Shown here piece after piece: positions 46,685 through 56,471 of a DNA stretch of 64,000 bases. Source of the DNA: Acidovorax sp. Leaf160. GTDB lineage: Bacteria; Pseudomonadota; Gammaproteobacteria; Burkholderiales; Burkholderiaceae_C. Position 1 is the first letter of the stretch. Every line of letters starts with the position of its first letter. Below the pieces are notes generated by a model. It worked only from the letters and a program-made list of their open reading frames with translations, was not told the origin of the DNA and made no database searches. The position numbers were made by a program, and so were the translations under genes. The stretch lies in NCBI RefSeq assembly GCF_001424265.1, contig NZ_LMOV01000001.1, positions 147,755-211,754 of the forward strand. Direction: 5' to 3'.

Positions 46685-47773
46685 ATGTCCCTCATTCCCG
46701 TCACCATCCTCACCGGCTTCCTGGGCTCCGGCAAGACCACCCTGCTCAAGCGCCTGCTGACCGAGGCGCACGGCCAGAAGATCGCCGTCATCGAGAACGA
46801 GTTCGGCGAAGAGAACATCGACAACGACATCCTGGTGACCGACTCGAAAGAGCAGATCGTGCAGATGAGCAACGGCTGCATCTGCTGCACGATCCGCGAA
46901 GACCTGCGCGAGACGCTGCAGCTGCTGGCGGCCAAGCGCCGCAAGAGCCTGCTGGAATTCGACCGCATCGTGATCGAGACCACCGGCGTGGCCGACCCCG
47001 GCCCGGTGGCGCAGACCTTCTTCATGGACGAGGAAATCGCCGAGACCTACCTGATCGACTCGATCATCACGCTGGTGGACGCCAAGCACGCGGCCCAGCA
47101 GTTGAACGACCGCCAGGAGGCGCGCCGCCAGGTCGGGTTCGCCGACCAGATCTTCCTGTCCAAGACCGATCTGGTCACGGCGGAGGACACCGACGCGCTG
47201 ATCCACCGGCTCAAGCACATGAACCCCCGCGCACCGATCAAGGCCGTGCATTTCGGCGAGGTGCCGATCGCCGAAGTGCTGGACCTGCGCGGCTTCAACC
47301 TGAACGCCAAGCTCGACATCGACCCCGAATTCCTCAAGGAGGACGGCCACGGGCACGGCCATGGAGACCACGGCCACGACCACGACCACCACGGTCACGA
47401 CCATGCGCCCGGCGAGGCCTGCAACCACCCGTCGCATGCCCACGACCACGGCCAGGGGCACCATCACCACCATGACGACGACGTCAAGAGCTTCGTCTTC
47501 CGGGCCGAGCGGCCGTTCGACCCCGCCAAGCTGGAAGACTTCCTGGGTGCCATCGTCAACATCTACGGCCCGCGCATGCTGCGCTACAAGGGCGTGCTCT
47601 ACATGAAGGGCACCGAACGCAAGGTGATCTTCCAGGGCGTGCACCAGCTGATGGGCAGCGACCTGGGCCCGCAGTGGGCCGAGGGCGAACAGCGCATGAG
47701 CAAGATGGTGTTCATCGGCATCGAGCTGCCCCGGGACATCTTCCTGCAGGGGTTGGAGCAGTGCCTGGTCTGA
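46685..47773 (+). CDS. CobW/COG0523-family metal chaperone GTPase
   Basis: A 362-residue G3E GTPase that probably inserts or buffers a metal, most often zinc. Walker A GFLGSGKTTLLKRLL is at residues 10-24, followed by ENEFGEENIDND, the metal-binding GCICC (CxCC) motif, and SKTDLV as the guanine-specificity loop. Between about residues 222 and 262 lies a His-rich stretch (GHGHGDHGHDHDHHGHDH and a second HHHHHDDD cluster) capable of binding many metal ions. The C-terminal CobW_C domain starts after it. It diverges from the diguanylate cyclase gene. Confidence 0.92.
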   Translation: MSLIPVTILTGFLGSGKTTLLKRLLTEAHGQKIAVIENEFGEENIDNDILVTDSKEQIVQMSNGCICCTIREDLRETLQLLAAKRRKSLLEFDRIVIETTGVADPGPVAQTFFMDEEIAETYLIDSIITLVDAKHAAQQLNDRQEARRQVGFADQIFLSKTDLVTAEDTDALIHRLKHMNPRAPIKAVHFGEVPIAEVLDLRGFNLNAKLDIDPEFLKEDGHGHGHGDHGHDHDHHGHDHAPGEACNHPSHAHDHGQGHHHHHDDDVKSFVFRAERPFDPAKLEDFLGAIVNIYGPRMLRYKGVLYMKGTERKVIFQGVHQLMGSDLGPQWAEGEQRMSKMVFIGIELPRDIFLQGLEQCLV

Positions 47774-48129
47774 GGAGCTGATCGGCCGGTGGGCGAGCCG
47801 CGGGCAGGGCGCCTGGCGTAGGAGAGCGCCGCGTTTTCCGCCAGGGGCGCCGCAGGGGGTTTCCCCCCGGGCGCAGGTGGATACAATCGCGCCCCGGCAA
47901 AACCCCGGGAGCGCCCACCGGGTCAGCCCCTTCACGGGCCAGGAGACAGGAGACGAAGCAGCAGCGGAAACTTCCTTGCATTCCACTCGACGCGCGGTGG
48001 CCCCACCGGCCGCTCGCGCTGTTTCGGAATGCTTGAATTCGCCAAGCCGTCCCCTCCGAATGACCGTACCATCTTTGGAACCCACGGTGGCTTCCCTTTC
48101 GGATCGCCACAGCCAGCTCAATACCTACC
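47774..48129. other. 356-bp gap between the CobW gene and dksA
   Basis: No gene-sized frame with good coding character and no RNA gene recognised. GC-rich near 47774-47960; the stretch next to dksA is more AT-balanced (GCTTGAATTCGCCAAGCC) and likely holds the dksA promoter, but I could not place its -35/-10. Confidence 0.5.
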
Positions 48130-48627
48130 ATGCCTACCACCCTGCAAGCCCAATCCCCCGTGGCGGCCGCCAAGAAAGATCCCAAGCTGGCCAACAACTG
48201 GAAGACCAAGGCGGTCGAAGAGCTGTCCGATGCCGAAGTCATGGCCATGCCTGACAGCGAATACATGAACGACAAGCAGATGGCGTTCTTCCGCCGCAAG
48301 CTCGTTCAGCTCAAGCAGGACATCCACAACAGTGCCGGTGAAACCACCGAGCACCTGCGCGAAGACACCGTCGTCGTGCCCGATCCGGCCGACCGCGCCA
48401 CCATCGAGGAAGAACACGCCCTCGAACTGCGCACCCGCGACCGCGAGCGCAAGCTGCTCAAGAAGATCGAGCAGTCCATCGCCCGCATCGACGCCGGCGA
48501 CTACGGCTACTGCGACGAAACCGGCGAGCCCATCGGCGTCGGCCGCCTGCTGGCACGCCCCACCGCCACGCTGTCGCTGGAAGCCCAGCAGCGCCGCGAA
48601 CTCAAGCAGAAGATGTTCGGCGACTGA
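48130..48627 (+). CDS. dksA: RNA polymerase-binding transcription factor DksA
   Basis: A 165-residue DksA that binds in the RNA polymerase secondary channel and works with ppGpp. The coiled coil with its acidic tip is seen (DPADRATIEEEHALELRTRD). The zinc-finger region reads YCDETGEPIGVGRLLARPTA: only one of the four cysteines of E. coli DksA is present, so it should not bind zinc in the classical way. That pattern is, from memory, normal for Burkholderiales. An N-terminal Ala-rich extension of about 30 residues is present. Confidence 0.95.
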   Translation: MPTTLQAQSPVAAAKKDPKLANNWKTKAVEELSDAEVMAMPDSEYMNDKQMAFFRRKLVQLKQDIHNSAGETTEHLREDTVVVPDPADRATIEEEHALELRTRDRERKLLKKIEQSIARIDAGDYGYCDETGEPIGVGRLLARPTATLSLEAQQRRELKQKMFGD

Positions 48628-48707
48628 GGGCGCCGTACGGCTTCCCGGGCGACCGCCAGATCGATACGCTGCCACAACCGTCTCACACGCTCCGCGCGCC
48701 CTACTGC

Positions 48708-50600
48708 ATGACCAAGGAAGATTCGCCTGGTGGCCTGCTGTCCAAGATGGCGCGGTTCGTGCGCAACCCGACCGTCAACTGGGCCGAGCTGGACTCCATC
48801 GACGAGGACCGGGAAAGCCAGTACAGCAAGCAGATGCTCAAGGAGATGATCGAGCGCAAGCGCCGCAACGACTTCGTGCGGCGCCGTGAGTTCGATCAGC
48901 TGCGCAAGCTGCGCCAGCGCGAAGCCCTGCAGGGCCAGCGCATCGAAGACCCGACCGCGCGCCCCTCGTTCTTCCAGAGCAGCTTTTCGCCGCAACCCGA
49001 TGACCGGGCCGGCACGCTCAAGAAGATCGACGAGATCGAGGCGCAGATGTCGCAGCAGTGGTGGAAGGGCGGCGGCCCCGAGGTGCCTTCCCGTCAGTCC
49101 CCTCCCTCCGCCGCCTCGGCGGCGCTGGCTGCGACGGCGGGCGACTCGAACCCCGCACCGTCCCTGGCGTCCGCGAGCGCCCTCGGAACCGCATCCGCGC
49201 AGGGCGACGTCCTGCAGCCTGCGGCCCGGCCGCTGCCAGGCCTGTCAGGCCCCCCCGCCCACGACGCCCAGGCCTTCGCGCCCACGGAGCCCGCCAGCCT
49301 GCCGGCCGACCTGGGGCGCTATCCCGAGTCCGCGACCGCAGCTCGCGCGCCCGAGGCGCAGGCGCTGTTCCCGCACGACAGCCGATTGGGCGCCCCCGGC
49401 TCGTCCAGCGCGCGTGCACCGCTGTCGCCGCCCGACGCATTCCGCACGTCGCCCGCGGACGGCGACGCCGAGCAGGCCGCCGCAGGGCAGCAGCGCGCCG
49501 AACTGGAGGCGGCGCCCGAATTCGTGCACGAGCCCGATCTTGAGGAAGCCGCCATCCGCTTCGCCAACGGCGACCATGCCGGTGCCGAGGCCGCCTTGCG
49601 CGACGTGCTGGCACTGCATGCCGGCGACGCACCGGCGCAGCAGCTCGAGATCTGGATGACGCTGTTCGATCTCTACCGGGCGACGGGCGAACATGAGCGC
49701 TTCGACGCGCTCGCCATCGATTTCGCGGCGATGTTCCACCGCTCCGCGCCGCTCTGGTTTTCGCTGCCGGCGCTGGTCGGTGCCGAGGCCGCCACGCCGG
49801 GCGACGCTGCGGCGGTGCCGTCGCCCCGCGAATTCAAGTGGTCTGCACCTCCCACCCTGGCACTGCAGTCGGTGGCGGCGCTGCAGGCCTCCGTCCAACG
49901 CGCCGTCGGGCCGTGCGTGCTCACCTGGTCCCGCCTGCACGCCATCGAGCCGGCGGCCGTGGCTGCGCTGGCCGACCTTTTCGGGCAGTGGGCGGACCAG
50001 AACCTGCAACTGGTGTTCCACGGCGTCGGCAGTCTGCTCGGTGTGCTGCAGCAGATCACGCCTTCGGGCGACCGCACGGCCGAACCCCAGGGCTGGCGCC
50101 TGCACATGGCGGCCCTGCGGCTGATGAACCGGCCCGAGGAATTCGAGCTGGTGGCGCTGGACTACTGCGTCACCTACGAAGTGTCGCCCCCGTCATGGGC
50201 CGCGCCACGCTGCAGCTACAGCGACGACGGCGAAGGCGCCACCGGCGGCCTTTCGCTGGCGCCGATGGACGATCCGCACTCGGGCCCCGGCTTCGAGATT
50301 TCGCGCCCCGCGCACATCGACGAGCCGATGCCCGAGTTGCGCGGCCGCGTGGAAGGCGACGCCGGTGCGCTGCTGGCCCCGCTGCTGGACATGGTGCCGG
50401 CAGGCGCGCCGCTGGTGGTGGTCTGCGACAAGCTCATCCGCGTCGATTTCGCGGCCGCCGGGTCGGTGCTGAACTGGACGGCCGACCTGGAGGCGCAGGG
50501 TCGCAGCGTGCACTTCGTGCGGCTGCCCCGGCTGGTGGCGGTGTTCTTCAACGTGATCGGCATCAACGAACACGCCCGCGTCGTGCCCCGCACGAATTGA
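48708..50600 (+). CDS. STAS-domain protein with long disordered linker
   Basis: A 630-residue cytoplasmic protein. The N-terminal 110 residues are charged and helical ([40 protein letters not shown]); residues about 125-270 are a low-complexity Ala/Pro/Ser linker; residues about 280-345 look like a TPR-type helical repeat ([20 protein letters not shown]), and the last 250 residues contain a STAS-like region ([28 protein letters not shown]) and a second at about 535-620 ending near [16 protein letters not shown]. Its neighbours are dksA and hslVU. The function is not known; anti-sigma or signalling partner roles are possible but unsupported. Confidence 0.7.
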   Translation: MTKEDSPGGLLSKMARFVRNPTVNWAELDSIDEDRESQYSKQMLKEMIERKRRNDFVRRREFDQLRKLRQREALQGQRIEDPTARPSFFQSSFSPQPDDRAGTLKKIDEIEAQMSQQWWKGGGPEVPSRQSPPSAASAALAATAGDSNPAPSLASASALGTASAQGDVLQPAARPLPGLSGPPAHDAQAFAPTEPASLPADLGRYPESATAARAPEAQALFPHDSRLGAPGSSSARAPLSPPDAFRTSPADGDAEQAAAGQQRAELEAAPEFVHEPDLEEAAIRFANGDHAGAEAALRDVLALHAGDAPAQQLEIWMTLFDLYRATGEHERFDALAIDFAAMFHRSAPLWFSLPALVGAEAATPGDAAAVPSPREFKWSAPPTLALQSVAALQASVQRAVGPCVLTWSRLHAIEPAAVAALADLFGQWADQNLQLVFHGVGSLLGVLQQITPSGDRTAEPQGWRLHMAALRLMNRPEEFELVALDYCVTYEVSPPSWAAPRCSYSDDGEGATGGLSLAPMDDPHSGPGFEISRPAHIDEPMPELRGRVEGDAGALLAPLLDMVPAGAPLVVVCDKLIRVDFAAAGSVLNWTADLEAQGRSVHFVRLPRLVAVFFNVIGINEHARVVPRTN

Positions 50601-50691
50601 GCCCCGGTCCGTTCCAAGCGGAGCCTTCCCGGGATTGTCCCGGCGCCCGTTGCGCTTGCAAAACGCCGTTCCGCCCCGATCTGCGGGCGCT

Positions 50692-51237
50692 ATGGAACAG
50701 TTTCACGGCACCACCATTCTCAGCGTTCGCCGCCAGACGGCGGACGGCATCCAGGTCGCCATCGGCGGCGACGGCCAGGTCACCCTGGGCAACATCGTGG
50801 TCAAGGGCACGGCGCGCAAGGTGCGCAAGCTCTACCACGGCAAGGTGCTGGCGGGCTTTGCCGGCGCCACGGCGGATGCGTTCACCCTGTTCGAGCGATT
50901 CGAAGCCAAGCTGGAAAAGCACCAGGGCCACCTGACCCGCGCCGCCATCGAGCTGACTAAGGACTGGCGCACCGACCGCGTGCTGCGCCGCCTGGAGGCC
51001 ATGCTGGCAGTGGCCGACGCCAGCGCCTCGCTCATCATCACCGGCAACGGCGATGTGCTGGAGCCCGAGCAGGGCATCGTGGCGATCGGCTCGGGCGGCG
51101 CTTACGCCCACTCGGCCGCCAAGGCGCTGCTGAGCCACACCGAGCTGTCGGCCGAGGACGTGGTGCGCAAGTCGCTGGCGATTGCCGGCGAGCTGTGCAT
51201 CTACACCAACATGAACCACACCATCGAGACGCTCTGA
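50692..51237 (+). CDS. hslV: ATP-dependent protease proteolytic subunit HslV
   Basis: Proteasome-like peptidase of the HslUV complex, 181 residues. The propeptide MEQFHG precedes Thr7 (TTILSVRR), which should become the catalytic N-terminal threonine. Core motifs include [46 protein letters not shown] and the C-terminal [13 protein letters not shown]. It is followed by hslU after 127 bp that contain a dispersed repeat copy. The ATG at 50692 is chosen to match the family N-terminus. Confidence 0.97.
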   Translation: MEQFHGTTILSVRRQTADGIQVAIGGDGQVTLGNIVVKGTARKVRKLYHGKVLAGFAGATADAFTLFERFEAKLEKHQGHLTRAAIELTKDWRTDRVLRRLEAMLAVADASASLIITGNGDVLEPEQGIVAIGSGGAYAHSAAKALLSHTELSAEDVVRKSLAIAGELCIYTNMNHTIETL

Positions 51238-51276
51238 GCGCCCAGGCGGACCGGCCGTGCCGCTGCGCCGCCTTGC

Positions 51277-51343
51277 TTTTGCTATCGAATGAATAGCTGT
51301 CTGCCCTGATTCGACGGGCGCAGGCGGCACTTTTCACATTGAA
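51277..51343 (+). repeat. Dispersed palindrome-headed element, intergenic copy between hslV and hslU
   Basis: Head TTTTGCTATCGAATGAATAGC, central CTGATTCGACG, tail GGGCGCAGGCGGCACTTTTC and ACATTGAA. It lies between the genes of one operon, so it is transcribed. It ends 22 bp before the hslU start. Confidence 0.7.
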
Positions 51344-51364
51344 TCCCTCAAAGGAAGGCGCTGC

Positions 51365-52711
51365 ATGTCCTCCATGACCCCCCAGGAAATCGTCTCCGAA
51401 CTCGACCACCACATCGTCGGCCAGAAGGGCGCCAAGCGCGCCGTGGCCATCGCACTGCGCAACCGCTGGCGCCGCCAGCAGGTGGAAGGCAGCCTGCGCC
51501 ACGAGATCACGCCCAAGAACATCCTCATGATCGGGCCCACCGGCGTCGGCAAGACCGAGATCGCGCGCCGCCTGGCCCGCCTGGCCGACGCACCCTTCAT
51601 CAAGGTCGAGGCGACCAAGTTCACCGAGGTGGGCTATGTCGGCAAGGACGTCGATTCGATCATCCGCGACCTGGTGGAGATGGCCGTCAAGCAGACGCGC
51701 GAAGCCGACATGAAGGGCCTGCGCGCCCGTGCCGAGGACGCGGCCGAGGACCGCATCCTCGACGTGCTGGTGCCGCCGGCACGCCATGCGCTGGCCGAAC
51801 AGCCCGCGCGCTCCGGCGAACCCGTGCCCACCGACAACACGGCCCGGCAGGTGTTTCGCAAGAAGCTGCGCCAGGGAGAGCTGGACGACAAGGAGATCGA
51901 CATCGAGGTGGCCGACGCCCGGCCGCAGCTGGAGATCATGGGTCCGCAGGGCATGGAGGACATGGCCGAGCAGCTGCGCGGCATGTTCAGCCAGATGGGC
52001 CAGGAGCGCCGCAAGACGCGCCGGCTCAAGATCGGCGAGGCCCTCAAGCAGCTGACCGACGAGGAAGCCGCCAAGCTGGTCAACGAGGAAGACGTGAAGA
52101 CCCGGGCTTTGCAGAACGCAGAGCAGAACGGCATCGTCTTCATCGACGAGATCGACAAGGTGGCCACGCGGCAGGAAGCCAGCGGCTCGGACGTGTCGCG
52201 CCAGGGCGTGCAGCGGGACCTGCTGCCGCTGGTGGAGGGCACCACCGTGTCCACCAAGTACGGCATGGTCAAGACCGACCACATGCTGTTCATCGCATCC
52301 GGCGCGTTCCATCTGAGCAAGCCCAGCGACCTGATCCCCGAGCTGCAGGGGCGCTTTCCGATCCGCGTGGAGCTGGAGTCGCTGTCGGTGCAGGATTTCG
52401 AGGCGATCCTGACGCAAACCCATGCGTCGCTGGTCAAGCAGTACCAGGCATTGCTCGCCACCGAAGGTGTGACCCTCGAATTCACGCCCGAAGGCATCAC
52501 CCGCCTGGCGCGCATCGCCTTCGAGGTGAACGAGCGCACCGAAAACATCGGCGCGCGCCGGCTCTCCACCGTGATGGAGCGGCTGCTGGACGATGTGAGC
52601 TTCGACGCTGCCCGGCTGTCGGGCCAGCACGTGAGCATCGATGCCGCCTATGTGGACGAGAGGCTGCAGACTCTGAGCCAGGACGAGGACCTGTCCAGAT
52701 ACATTTTGTAG
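51365..52711 (+). CDS. hslU: ATP-dependent protease ATPase subunit HslU
   Basis: AAA+ unfoldase of HslUV, 448 residues. Opening motif [24 protein letters not shown], Walker [30 protein letters not shown], a 120-residue I-domain, Walker [30 protein letters not shown], sensor FIASGAFH and C-terminal EDLSRYIL that inserts into HslV. AAGGAAGG precedes the ATG. Standard length. Confidence 0.97.
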   Translation: MSSMTPQEIVSELDHHIVGQKGAKRAVAIALRNRWRRQQVEGSLRHEITPKNILMIGPTGVGKTEIARRLARLADAPFIKVEATKFTEVGYVGKDVDSIIRDLVEMAVKQTREADMKGLRARAEDAAEDRILDVLVPPARHALAEQPARSGEPVPTDNTARQVFRKKLRQGELDDKEIDIEVADARPQLEIMGPQGMEDMAEQLRGMFSQMGQERRKTRRLKIGEALKQLTDEEAAKLVNEEDVKTRALQNAEQNGIVFIDEIDKVATRQEASGSDVSRQGVQRDLLPLVEGTTVSTKYGMVKTDHMLFIASGAFHLSKPSDLIPELQGRFPIRVELESLSVQDFEAILTQTHASLVKQYQALLATEGVTLEFTPEGITRLARIAFEVNERTENIGARRLSTVMERLLDDVSFDAARLSGQHVSIDAAYVDERLQTLSQDEDLSRYIL

Positions 52712-52884
52712 TGCTGACGGCGGCGCAGTAGCCACTGCTTCAGGTTTCACATGCACACCACCACCTAAGTGCTTGCAAGATAAGGATTTTGTCGGTTTCC
52801 AACCTCAGGAATACCGCCTAAGTCGTTGATTTCATTGCAAAATTTTGTTGCACCCGTCCGGGATCGCTGTGCGTTTGCTGCTAC

Positions 52885-52924
52885 AGTGGGAAAAAGTGCA
52901 ATTAAGTGGTGAGAAGTGCCTTTT
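52885..52924 (+). promoter_or_regulatory. Four 10-bp direct repeats: MraZ-binding boxes of the dcw promoter
   Basis: Four consecutive 10-nt units, each starting AGTG: AGTGGGAAAA, AGTGCAATTA, AGTGGTGAGA and AGTGCCTTTT. MraZ is known to bind G-rich direct repeats upstream of its own gene in other bacteria with a 10-bp period. The site is 50 bp ahead of the mraZ start. The remaining region 52712-52884 has no other feature that I can assign. Confidence 0.82.
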
Positions 52925-52974
52925 GAGTTCCATTCCGGGCTCAAGCGGTCGCCACCCATCTGGGGTTCCAAACC

Positions 52975-53403
52975 GTGTTTCAAGGGGCGTCATCGCTGAG
53001 TCTCGATGCCAAGGGGCGGCTGTCCGTGCCGACCCGGCATCGTGACGTCCTCTCGGCCACGGCGGGCGGCCAGCTCACCATCACCAAGCATCCGCATGGC
53101 TGCCTGATGCTGTTCCCACGTCCCGAATGGGAGAAGTTCCGCGAGCGCATCGCCGAGCTGCCCATGTCGGCCCAGTGGTGGAAGCGCATCTTTCTCGGCA
53201 ATGCGCAGGACGTCGACATGGACGGCACCGGCCGGGTGCTGGTGTCGCCCGAACTGCGGCAAGCCGCCGGCATCAGCCGCGACACGATGCTGCTGGGCAT
53301 GGGAAACCATTTCGAGCTCTGGGACAAGGCCACCTACGAGGCCAAGGAGGCCGAAGCCATGCAGGCGGCCATGCCCGACGTCTTTCAGGATTTCTCTTTC
53401 TAG
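52975..53403 (+). CDS. mraZ: Transcriptional regulator MraZ
   Basis: DNA-binding protein of the AbrB-like fold and first gene of the division cluster, 142 residues. The two conserved DxxR segments are [14 protein letters not shown] near residue 10 and [19 protein letters not shown] near residue 83. Binds repeats in its own promoter and represses the dcw genes in E. coli. The start is GTG (52975) with the family sequence [11 protein letters not shown]. Confidence 0.96.
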   Translation: MFQGASSLSLDAKGRLSVPTRHRDVLSATAGGQLTITKHPHGCLMLFPRPEWEKFRERIAELPMSAQWWKRIFLGNAQDVDMDGTGRVLVSPELRQAAGISRDTMLLGMGNHFELWDKATYEAKEAEAMQAAMPDVFQDFSF

Positions 53404-53411
53404 GGCTGCCG

Positions 53412-54341
53412 GTGGATTCCTCTTTGCAACACACCACCGTTCTGCTCGCGGAAGCGGTCGATGCCCTGTTGGGCGCCGCCGGCCCTTCGCCGTCCGGCAC
53501 GTTCGTCGATGGCACCTTCGGCCGCGGCGGGCATTCGCGCCGCATCCTGCTGCGGCTGGGGCCCGCGGGGCGGCTCATCGCGTTCGACAAGGACCCTGAA
53601 GCCATCCAAGAGGCAGCGCGCATCACCGATGCGCGTTTTGCCATTCGTCATGAAGGTTTCCGGAACCTGTCCGAGCTGCCGGAAGGCAGCGCCGCCGGCG
53701 TGCTGCTGGACCTGGGCGTGAGCTCGCCGCAGATCGACAGCCCCGAGCGCGGCTTCAGTTTCCGGTTCGACGGCCCGCTCGACATGCGCATGGACACCAC
53801 GCGTGGCCAGAGCGTGGCCGAGTGGCTGGCCGAGGCCGAAGTCGGCCAGATTGCGGAGGTGATACGTGAATACGGCGAAGAGCGGTTTGCTGGCCCCATT
53901 GCAAAGGCGATTGTTGCGCGTCGGCAGGAACGCGGCCCACTCGCAACCACCGCAGAGCTGGCCGACCTCGTGGCTGGCGCGGTCAAGACCCGCGAAGCCG
54001 GCCAGAACCCCGCAACGCGCACTTTCCAGGCTCTTCGGATTTTCATCAACGCCGAGCTTGAAGAGCTGCAGCAGGCGCTAGAAGCCAGCCTGCGCCTGCT
54101 CGCGCCCAGCGGTCGGCTGGTGGTGATCAGCTTCCACTCGCTGGAAGACCGCATCGTCAAGCAGTTCATCGCCCAGCATTCCAAAGAGGTGTATGACCGG
54201 CGCGCGCCCTTCGCGCCGCCGCAGGCCATGCGTCTCGTCGCGCTGGACCGCATCAAGCCGGGTGCCGACGAAGTGGCGGCCAACCCCCGCTCGCGCAGCG
54301 CCGTGATGCGCGTGGCCGAACGCACCGGGGTGCCGGCATGA
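53412..54341 (+). CDS. rsmH: 16S rRNA m4C1402 methyltransferase RsmH
   Basis: N4-methylates cytidine 1402 of 16S rRNA, 309 residues. Motif [26 protein letters not shown], the [16 protein letters not shown] segment and [14 protein letters not shown] are all present. The GTG start at 53412 follows the mraZ stop by eight bases ([20 protein letters not shown]); the frame is open upstream in mraZ, but family proteins start here. Confidence 0.96.
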   Translation: MDSSLQHTTVLLAEAVDALLGAAGPSPSGTFVDGTFGRGGHSRRILLRLGPAGRLIAFDKDPEAIQEAARITDARFAIRHEGFRNLSELPEGSAAGVLLDLGVSSPQIDSPERGFSFRFDGPLDMRMDTTRGQSVAEWLAEAEVGQIAEVIREYGEERFAGPIAKAIVARRQERGPLATTAELADLVAGAVKTREAGQNPATRTFQALRIFINAELEELQQALEASLRLLAPSGRLVVISFHSLEDRIVKQFIAQHSKEVYDRRAPFAPPQAMRLVALDRIKPGADEVAANPRSRSAVMRVAERTGVPA

Positions 54342-54390
54342 CCGCTGCCCGTCTCGAACGCCATCCGGTGGCCGCCAAGGCGGTTCAGCC

Positions 54391-54726
54391 ATGACGCGGC
54401 TCAACCTCATGCTGCTGCTGGCCGTCATGGCCAGCGCCATGTACCTGGTGCGCACGCAGTACGAATCGCGGCGCCTTTTCACCGAGCTCGACCGTGCCGT
54501 AGCCGAATCGCGCCGGCTGGAAACCGAACACCAGCGCCTGCAGGTGGAAAAGCGCGCCCAGGCCACGCCGCTGCGGGTCGAGAAACTCGCGCGCGACCGC
54601 CTGCAGATGCGCACGGCCACGCCCGCCATCACGCAATACGTCACCGACAGCGGCGACATCGTGCCGCCCGTGGCGCCGCCGCCGCCCACCACGCCCGCAG
54701 CCCATGCCTCCGGGAGGCGGCCATGA
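54391..54726 (+). CDS. ftsL: Cell division protein FtsL
   Basis: Bitopic membrane protein of the divisome, 111 residues. A transmembrane segment at residues 4-21 (LNLMLLLAVMASAMYLVRTQ) is followed by a periplasmic coiled coil (ESRRLFTELDRAVAESRRLE, EHQRLQVEKRAQ), then a Pro/Thr-rich tail. It forms a complex with FtsB and FtsQ. Its 3' end overlaps ftsI by four bases. Identification rests mainly on position and architecture, as FtsL is poorly conserved. Confidence 0.9.
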   Translation: MTRLNLMLLLAVMASAMYLVRTQYESRRLFTELDRAVAESRRLETEHQRLQVEKRAQATPLRVEKLARDRLQMRTATPAITQYVTDSGDIVPPVAPPPPTTPAAHASGRRP

Positions 54727-56471
54727 GCACGCGCAGCGTCAACTACACCTCCAGCCCGCTGCTGGCCGCGCGCACGCCGCTCTGGCGCAGCAAGTTCGTG
54801 GTCGCGCTCGTTGCCCTCGGATTCCTGGGGCTGGTGGGCCGCGCGGCCTATGTGCAGGTGATCGGCAATGCCTTCTTCCAGCGGCAGGGCGAGGTGCGCT
54901 TCGCCCGCACGCTGGAGCTGCCGGCCAACCGGGGCCGCATCCTCGACCGCAATGGGTTGATCCTGGCGTCCAGCGTGCCGGCCGCCAGCATCTGGGCCAT
55001 TCCGGAAGACGTGGACCAGGACAGCCCCGACGTGCAGGCCAAGCTGCGCCAGCTGGCCAAGCTGCTGGAAATGCCGCTGCCCGCGCTCAAGTCCAAGCTG
55101 GCGGATGAAGACAAGACCTTCGTCTGGATCAAGCGCCAGCTCGACTGGGACGTCGGCCAGCAGATCGCCGCGCTCGACATCAAGGGCATCTACCAGCGCA
55201 AGGAATACAAGCGCCAGTACCCGGAGGGCGAATCGGCCGCGCACGTGGTCGGCTTCACCAACGTGGAAGACCAGGGCCAGGAAGGCATGGAGCTGGCCTT
55301 CAACAAGGAGCTGGGCGGCAAGCCCGGTTCGCGCCGCGTCATCAAGGATCGCATGGGCCGCGTGGTCGAGGGCGTCGGCGCCGAAGTGCCGCCGGTGGAC
55401 GGGCAGGACATGCAGCTGTCCATCGACAGCAAGGTGCAGTTCTTCGCCTACCAGAAGCTGCGCGACCAGATCGCCCTGCACAAGGCCAAGGCCGGCAGCG
55501 TGGTGGTCATCGACGCGCACACGGGCGAGCTGCTGGCGCTGGCCAACTACCCGAGCTACGTGCCCGACAAGCGGCAGAACCTGACCGGCGAGCAGTTGCG
55601 CAACCGTGCGCTGACCGACGTGTTCGAGCCCGGCTCGACCATGAAGCCGTTCACCATCGGCCTGGCGTTGAACACCGGGCGGGTGAAGCCGGAAACCATC
55701 GTGGACACCAACCCGGGGCGCGTCACCGTCACGGGCTCGACCATCTCCGACACCAGCAACCACGGCGTGTTGACCGTCGAGGGTGTGATCCAGAAGTCCA
55801 GCAACGTCGGCACCACCAAGATCGCGATGCAGCTGCCGGCCAAGGAGATGTGGGAAACCTTCTCCGCCGCCGGTTTCGGCCAGAAGCCGCAGCTGCACTT
55901 CCCCGGCGTGGTCAGCGGCCGGCTGCGGCCCTACAAGACCTGGCGGCCGATCGAGCAGGCGACCATGTCTTACGGCTACGGCCTCTCGGCCAGCCTGGTG
56001 CAGATGGCGCGCTCCTATACGGTGTTCGCCAACGGCGGCAAGATCATTCCCGCCACCATGCTGAAGACGCATGAGCCGGCCGTGGGCGTGCCGGTGTTTT
56101 CCGAGCGCACGGCCGACCAGGTGCGCAAGATGCTGCAGATGGCGGCCGGCCCCGGCGGCACGGGGCAGAAGGCGCAGACCGTCGGCTATTCGGTGGGCGG
56201 CAAATCCGGCACGGCGCGCAAGCAGGTCGGCAAGCACTATGCCCAGGGCAAGTACCGCTCCTGGTTCACGGGCCTGGCCCCCGTCGACAATCCCCGCATC
56301 ATCGTGGCCGTGATGATCGACGAACCCAGCGCCGGCGTGTACTACGGCGGTGCCGTCGCCGGGCCGGTGTTCGGTGAAGTCGTGCAGCAGACGTTGCGCA
56401 TGATGGGCGTGCAGCCCGACATGGCGATCAAGCCGCAGATCGTCGCCAACCCGGTGGAGGAATCGCTATGA
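54723..56471 (+). CDS. ftsI: Septal peptidoglycan transpeptidase FtsI (PBP3)
   Basis: A 582-residue class B penicillin-binding protein. One N-terminal membrane helix (VVALVALGFLGLVGRAAYVQ) precedes the pedestal domain (FARTLELPANRGRILDRNG) and the transpeptidase domain. The nucleophile is Ser305 in the SxxK motif GSTMKPFT; SxN is SSNVGTTK; the third motif reads GKSGTARK in place of KTGT. Forms septal wall with FtsW. It overlaps both neighbours by four bases (ATGA). Confidence 0.96.
   Translation: MSTRSVNYTSSPLLAARTPLWRSKFVVALVALGFLGLVGRAAYVQVIGNAFFQRQGEVRFARTLELPANRGRILDRNGLILASSVPAASIWAIPEDVDQDSPDVQAKLRQLAKLLEMPLPALKSKLADEDKTFVWIKRQLDWDVGQQIAALDIKGIYQRKEYKRQYPEGESAAHVVGFTNVEDQGQEGMELAFNKELGGKPGSRRVIKDRMGRVVEGVGAEVPPVDGQDMQLSIDSKVQFFAYQKLRDQIALHKAKAGSVVVIDAHTGELLALANYPSYVPDKRQNLTGEQLRNRALTDVFEPGSTMKPFTIGLALNTGRVKPETIVDTNPGRVTVTGSTISDTSNHGVLTVEGVIQKSSNVGTTKIAMQLPAKEMWETFSAAGFGQKPQLHFPGVVSGRLRPYKTWRPIEQATMSYGYGLSASLVQMARSYTVFANGGKIIPATMLKTHEPAVGVPVFSERTADQVRKMLQMAAGPGGTGQKAQTVGYSVGGKSGTARKQVGKHYAQGKYRSWFTGLAPVDNPRIIVAVMIDEPSAGVYYGGAVAGPVFGEVVQQTLRMMGVQPDMAIKPQIVANPVEESL

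Noticed and set aside
47361..47490. His-rich codon repeat in the CobW gene considered as a tandem DNA repeat of interest
   Set aside because: His/Asp-rich linkers are common in this GTPase family, and codon repetition is explained by the amino-acid composition.
46445..48121. Upstream extension of the diguanylate cyclase frame on the minus strand
   Set aside because: It lies antisense to the CobW gene and beyond; the conserved PAS-like start at 46444 is preferred, and the extra stretch is His/Val-rich shadow sequence.
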